From CAWCGU01 sp963838095 (GTDB taxonomy: Bacteria; Actinomycetota; Thermoleophilia; Solirubrobacterales; 70-9): a DNA stretch of 64,000 bases. Below, one piece after another: positions 60,465-64,000 of the stretch. The stretch spans positions 806,001 to 870,000 of the forward strand of contig CAWIPO010000006.1 in NCBI GenBank assembly GCA_963838095.1, in the 5' to 3' direction. The notes beneath the pieces were generated by a model. It searched no databases. It worked only from the letters and a program-made list of their open reading frames with translations, and was not told the origin of the DNA. Numbering within the stretch: the first letter of the stretch is position 1; each line of letters begins with the position of its first letter. The translations under genes were made by a program, and so were the position numbers.

Positions 60465-61777
60465 GCTCGGCCCGGTGGGAGAACTGGGCAGGCGAGCAGA
60501 GCTGCGCTCCCGCCGCCATCGAGCGACCGACCAGTCTCGCCGCGCTTAGCGGCGCCGTTTCGCGCGCGGCGGAGCGGGGGCTGCCGATTCGCGCCGCCGG
60601 CTCCGGTCATTCGTTCACAGACATCGCGCTCAGCGACGGGTTGCTGCTGCGCCTGGAGGCTCTCGACCGCGTGCTCGACGCCGACTGCGCCACGGGCCTC
60701 GTCAAGGTCGAGGCGGGAATCGTGCTCGGTGAGATGAACGAGCGCCTCGACGAGCGCGGGCGTGCGATGGCGAACCTCGGGGACATCGATCGCCAGACGC
60801 TCGCCGGCTCGATCAGCACGGGCACGCACGGGACCGGGATCCGGTTCCCGAGCGTGTCCGCCCAGGCGCACGCGGTCGAGCTCGTCAGGCCGGATGGAAC
60901 GACGGTGGAGATCAGCGCGGACAGCGATCCGGACGGGATCCTCGCCGCCCGGGTCGGGCTGGGAGCGCTCGGGGTCATCTACGCGGTCACGCTGCGAACG
61001 GTGCCCGCCTACACGATCCGCCGCGTCGATCGCGCCCGGCCGCTGGGTGAGACCCTCGACGGGCTCGAGGAGCTCGTGGAGACCAACGACCACTTCGAGT
61101 TCTACGTCTTCCCCCACACCGATGTTGCCGTATGCCGCGAGTCGAGCCGCGGCGACTGGCCGCCGCAGCCGCGCAGCAGGGCCGCCGTCTACTTCCAGGA
61201 GGTGATCGTCGAGAACGGGCTCGGGCAGCTGATGGTGTTGCTGGCGCGGCGGGTGCCCTCCCTGATCCCGAGAATCACCGGGCTGGCCGCGCGAACGTTC
61301 AGCGACTCGACGAAGGTCGATCGCAGCCACAGGGTGTTCGCCAGCCAGCGCCTCGTCCGATTCACCGAGATGGAGTACTCGATCCCTCGCGCCGTCGCCC
61401 GGGAAGCCGTGGAGCGGGTGTTGGAGCTCGCAAACCGCCCCGAGTACAAGGTGGCGTTTCCGATCGAAGTCCGCTTCGTGGCGCCCGACGACGCCTTCCT
61501 CTCCACCTCGCACGGCCGCGAGAGCTGCTACATCGCGGTTCACCACGACCGCAAGCTCGACTGGCGGCCGTACCTGGACGCCGTCGAGGCGACGATGAAG
61601 GAGTACGGCGGCAGGCCCCACTGGGGCAAGCGCCATTTCCGCACCGCGGCGGAGCTGGCGCCGCTTTATGAGCGCTGGGAGGACTTTCAGCGGGTGCGGG
61701 CGCGGCTCGACCCCGAGGGCGTGTTCCGGAACGCGTACACCGATCGAGTGCTCGGGCCCGTGGGCGGCGGAAGCTAG
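60461..61777 (+). CDS. FAD-linked sugar-lactone oxidase (arabinonolactone/gulonolactone oxidase type)
   Basis: A 438-residue vanillyl-alcohol-oxidase-fold flavoprotein with an N-terminal FAD-binding domain (ERPTSLAALSGAVSRAAERG; PIRAAGSGHSFTDIALSDG; GDIDRQTLAGSISTGTHGTG) and a C-terminal ALO domain ending YGGRPHWGKRHFRTAAELAP with the HWGK motif. Relatives oxidise D-arabinono-, L-gulono- or alditol substrates with O2 or cytochrome. The GTG at 60461 overlaps the MCE stop (GTGA). Its stop shares CTAG with the convergent PLP-enzyme gene, and such pairs recur in actinobacteria. Confidence 0.9.
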   Translation: MSSARWENWAGEQSCAPAAIERPTSLAALSGAVSRAAERGLPIRAAGSGHSFTDIALSDGLLLRLEALDRVLDADCATGLVKVEAGIVLGEMNERLDERGRAMANLGDIDRQTLAGSISTGTHGTGIRFPSVSAQAHAVELVRPDGTTVEISADSDPDGILAARVGLGALGVIYAVTLRTVPAYTIRRVDRARPLGETLDGLEELVETNDHFEFYVFPHTDVAVCRESSRGDWPPQPRSRAAVYFQEVIVENGLGQLMVLLARRVPSLIPRITGLAARTFSDSTKVDRSHRVFASQRLVRFTEMEYSIPRAVAREAVERVLELANRPEYKVAFPIEVRFVAPDDAFLSTSHGRESCYIAVHHDRKLDWRPYLDAVEATMKEYGGRPHWGKRHFRTAAELAPLYERWEDFQRVRARLDPEGVFRNAYTDRVLGPVGGGS

Positions 61778-62976
61778 AGAAACGCCTTCCCCTCGCCGCG
61801 GTAGGTCGGCACCTCGTCGACGACCCGGTCGCCCTCGAGCAGGTGGAGGGAGTTGAAGCGCTCGCACAGCTCCCCCGCCTTCGCGTGGCGCATGTAGACG
61901 CGGTCGCCGACCGACATCCTCGCGGCCGGATCGCCCAGCAGCGGCGTCTGCACCTCGCCGGCGCCCTCGAGCGAGTCCAGGCGCAGGCCGGGCGGCTGGT
62001 AGGGCTCGGGGAGCCGGTCCTTACCCGGCGGTCCGGAAGCGACGTAGCCGCCGCCGAGCACGGTCGCCACCCCTGGGTCGGGATGGCGCGACACGGCCAG
62101 CGCAAAGCCCGCGCCCGGCACCAGGTCGAGCGAGCGGTAGTGGTCGAACAGCACCGGCGCGAAGAACCCGGAGCCGGCGGCAAGCTCGGTGACGGCCGGC
62201 TCGGCGGCCGTGCGGGCGAGGCTGCCGGTGCCGCCGCCGTTCACGAACTCCAGCTCCGCGACAGCGCGAACGGCGGCGACCGCTTCCGCGCGGCGCTCGG
62301 CCAGCTCCCGCATCGAGCGTCCCTGCATCGCCCGGATCGCGAGGTTCCTCAAAGGATGGCGGGGCGCCGCATCGCCGACGCCCGCCACCTGGCCCTCGTA
62401 CGCCATCAGCCCGGCGAGCGTCAGCCTCGGCCGGCGCGCGATCTCCTCGGCCAGCCCCCGCGCCGCGGACGGGGTGTGGATCGGGGACCGCTTCGGCCCG
62501 ATCTTCACCCTGCCCCCGAGCGGCCACCAACCCGCATCGAAGTCGATCGCGACCGGAACCGCCTCACCGCCGGAACCCGCCGCCGCCTCGATCAGGTCGA
62601 GGTGCTCGACGCTGTCGACCATCAGCGCCGGCATGCTCCCGGTGCCTCCGCCGCGAACTGCGACATCGGCGATCGCGCGACGATCGGTGGTCGGGTAGGC
62701 GACCACGAGGTTCTCGAAGCCCTGGTCGGAGAGGTGAAGCGCCTCGGGCAGTGTGAAGTTCAAGAGCCCCCGGAAGCCCGCGTCGAGCGAGAGGATCCGC
62801 CGCAGCAGCTCGGTGCATCGCACCGACTTCGAGGCGACGCGGATCGGCTTGCCGCCCACCTGCGCGAGCATCGAGGCGGAGTTCGCGCGCAGCGCATCGA
62901 GGTCGGCAAACGCGAACGGCGGCTCGAGCTCCGCGAAGGCACGTTCGTAGCGCGCGTAGGTCGGCTCAGCGCTCAC
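61774..62976 (-). CDS. Fold-type III PLP enzyme (D-serine dehydratase/D-threonine aldolase-like)
   Basis: A 400-residue protein of the alanine racemase-like N-terminal domain family. The PLP lysine lies in PIRVASKSVRCTELLRRILS. FRGLLNFTLPEALHLSDQGF, VPVAIDFDAGWWPLGGRVKI and LAGLMAYEGQVAGVGDAAP follow, and the C-terminal D-Ser dehydratase-like domain has the His/Cys region FARLNE-like EFVNGGGTGSLARTAAEPAV and RVYMRHAKAGELCERFNSLH. Members act on D-amino acids or hydroxy amino acids. It starts at GTG and converges with the lactone oxidase gene. The substrate is unknown. Confidence 0.87.
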   Translation of the reverse strand: MSAEPTYARYERAFAELEPPFAFADLDALRANSASMLAQVGGKPIRVASKSVRCTELLRRILSLDAGFRGLLNFTLPEALHLSDQGFENLVVAYPTTDRRAIADVAVRGGGTGSMPALMVDSVEHLDLIEAAAGSGGEAVPVAIDFDAGWWPLGGRVKIGPKRSPIHTPSAARGLAEEIARRPRLTLAGLMAYEGQVAGVGDAAPRHPLRNLAIRAMQGRSMRELAERRAEAVAAVRAVAELEFVNGGGTGSLARTAAEPAVTELAAGSGFFAPVLFDHYRSLDLVPGAGFALAVSRHPDPGVATVLGGGYVASGPPGKDRLPEPYQPPGLRLDSLEGAGEVQTPLLGDPAARMSVGDRVYMRHAKAGELCERFNSLHLLEGDRVVDEVPTYRGEGKAFL

Positions 62977-63056
62977 AGCGTGCGCGAGCGTATCGTCGCC
63001 GCTGCCCTACCAGAACCTACAATCGGCGCAGCCGCCGCCCAGGTGGCGACCTACCC

Positions 63057-63145
63057 GGAGAGGTGGCCGAGTGGCTGAAGGCACTCGCCTGCTAAGCGAG
63101 TAGGGGGCTAACGCTCTCTCGAGGGTTCGAATCCCTCCCTCTCCG
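63057..63145 (+). tRNA. tRNA-Ser (anticodon GCT)
   Basis: An 89-nt class II tRNA. Acceptor GGAGAGG pairs with CCTCTCC plus discriminator G. The anticodon arm is CTCGC-CTGCTAA-GCGAG with anticodon GCT. The long variable arm (AGGGGGCTAACGCTCTCT) and the T-arm GAGGGTTCGAATCCCTC follow. CCA is not encoded. It decodes AGC/AGU serine codons. Confidence 0.95.
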
Positions 63146-63202
63146 CTCCGAGGCCGTTTCGAGGCGCGAGCATCACGGAATCACCGGGTTTAGGATCGGG
63201 TC

Positions 63203-64000
63203 GTGAAGCTGAGGCCCAAGCAGCGTGCGGCGCTCGCCTCGATCTGCGACACCTTCGCCCCTGGAGACGGCGAGCGGATTCCGTCGGCGAGCGAGCTGAA
63301 CGTGCCCGAAGCGGTAGCGAGCGCCGCCGGGCGCAACCGCCGCTTGGCGGAACAGCGCCAGCTCAGCCAGCTGCTGGGCGTATGGGACACGCACCTGGTC
63401 GGCGCCGTCGGCGGAACGCGGGGGAGGCGGTTCTCGACCCTTAGCCAAGAGGAGCGTGAGCGAGTGCTCCTGAGCTGGGCCGACAGCAGACTGCCGCAGC
63501 GACGGGCGGCGTTCCACGCCCTGCGCAAGGCGGCGCTGATCCTGTACTACGCGGTGCCGGCGCCGGACGGTGGCCGCAGCCCCGTCTGGGACTCGATCGA
63601 GTATCCGGGGCCGCTCGGGAAGCGTGCCGATGCGCCGCCGAAGCCGATCTCGACGCTACGCATCGAGCGCGACGAGGAGATCTCCTGCGACGTGGTCGTC
63701 GTCGGCTCGGGCGCCGGCGGCGGCACCGCAGCCGGCGTGTTGGCCGCCGCCGGGCTTGACGTCGTCGTGCTGGAAGCGGGCGAGTACTGGGACGACGAGG
63801 ACTTCGACGGGGGCGAGTATCGGGCGCTCTCGAATCTCTACAGCGGGTCTACCGGCCAGACGCAGGATGGCTCGGTTGGGCTGCTCGCCGGCTCGTGTCT
63901 GGGAGGAGGCACGGTGATCAACTACTCGACCTCGTTTCGGACCCCGGATCACGTGCGCGAGGAATGGGCCGGGCATGGTGTGCCCACCTTTGCCACCGAG
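63203..64000 (+). CDS. GMC-family oxidoreductase (long-chain alcohol oxidase type), 3' end cut by the window edge
   Basis: The first 266 codons, from GTG 63203, open to the window end. Residues 1-140 are a helical domain (RPKQRAALASICDTFAPGDG; ESP-like PDGGRSPVWDSIEYPGPLGK) of the kind that precedes the flavin domain in fatty-alcohol oxidases and some gluconate dehydrogenases. The FAD-binding loop VVVVGSGAGGGTAAGVLAAA starts near residue 160. The GMC signature segment LLAGSCLGGGTVINYSTSFR follows near residue 233. The enzyme probably oxidises long-chain or secondary alcohols. A tRNA-Ser lies 57 bp upstream. Confidence 0.85.
   Translation, partial: MKLRPKQRAALASICDTFAPGDGERIPSASELNVPEAVASAAGRNRRLAEQRQLSQLLGVWDTHLVGAVGGTRGRRFSTLSQEERERVLLSWADSRLPQRRAAFHALRKAALILYYAVPAPDGGRSPVWDSIEYPGPLGKRADAPPKPISTLRIERDEEISCDVVVVGSGAGGGTAAGVLAAAGLDVVVLEAGEYWDDEDFDGGEYRALSNLYSGSTGQTQDGSVGLLAGSCLGGGTVINYSTSFRTPDHVREEWAGHGVPTFATE

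Noticed and set aside
60413..61867. A 484-codon minus-strand frame opposite the lactone oxidase
   Set aside because: The plus-strand flavoprotein has FAD-binding and HWGK motifs. The antisense frame lacks any motif.
1..64000. Prophage, insertion sequence or conjugative element
   Set aside because: No transposase, integrase, phage structural or conjugation gene and no terminal inverted repeats were seen. Gene content is chromosomal in style throughout.

Overview
The window is 64 kb of very GC-rich, gene-dense DNA. Gene content points to a high-GC actinobacterium, most plausibly Thermoleophilia/Solirubrobacterales. That placement is inferred from style (many GTG/TTG starts, actinobacterial acyl-CoA carboxylase subunits, MASE1 and SpoIIE phosphatases, hemolysin-type calcium-binding repeats), not from a marker gene. 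No phage, insertion sequence, CRISPR array or rRNA is visible.

Layout. 0-16 kb: acyl-CoA dehydrogenases, citrate synthase, a PfkB kinase, a GH15 glucan hydrolase, a DEAD-box helicase and assorted hydrolases. 14.7-21.4 kb: sulfur assimilation locus with TauE/SafE exporter, Cys-free Rrf2 regulator, PHP phosphatase, then cysC, sat, cysH and a siroheme sulfite reductase on the minus strand, preceded by dodecin. 21.7-26 kb: AccE-like peptide, PucR-type regulator, MASE1-SpoIIE phosphatase, ornithine cyclodeaminase homologue. 26-33 kb: three secreted phosphoesterases. 33-38 kb: acyl-CoA carboxylase beta, a degenerate HD-GYP protein, and acyl-CoA mutase. 38-47 kb: two GT4 glycosyltransferases, UDP-glucuronate decarboxylase, and secreted GH84 and GH26 proteins around acetoacetyl-CoA synthetase. 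50-53 kb: a complete partner-switching module (anti-sigma kinase, STAS antagonist, PAS-GAF-SpoIIE phosphatase). 53-58.6 kb: the most unusual region, described below. 58.7-64 kb: two tRNA-Ser genes around an orphan MCE protein, a sugar-lactone-type FAD oxidase, a fold-type III PLP enzyme and the start of a GMC oxidoreductase.

The unusual region is a co-directional run of about nine mostly small genes. It starts behind a sequence matching a SigF/SigB-type stress promoter, just after the partner-switching module. It encodes a CsbD-type stress protein, an SRPBCC protein, three small proteins each with one hydrophobic glycine-rich segment, and two tandem paralogues. Each paralogue has a Ser/Arg/Lys-rich tail, a shared domain of about 85 residues that I do not recognise, and exactly nine tandem 11-residue repeats. 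One paralogue ends in a peripheral-subunit-binding-like domain. The run looks like a general-stress operon of disordered and repeat proteins, perhaps for desiccation or envelope protection; the function is inferred.

A caution applies throughout. At least fourteen genes or gene segments need one-base (occasionally paired) indels to restore well conserved proteins. They include all four sulfate-assimilation genes, acetoacetyl-CoA synthetase, an acyl-CoA dehydrogenase, GH84, the secreted phosphoesterase and the SRPBCC protein. Many lie in short homopolymers. I read these as probable sequence or assembly errors rather than biology, and give each broken gene as one feature.
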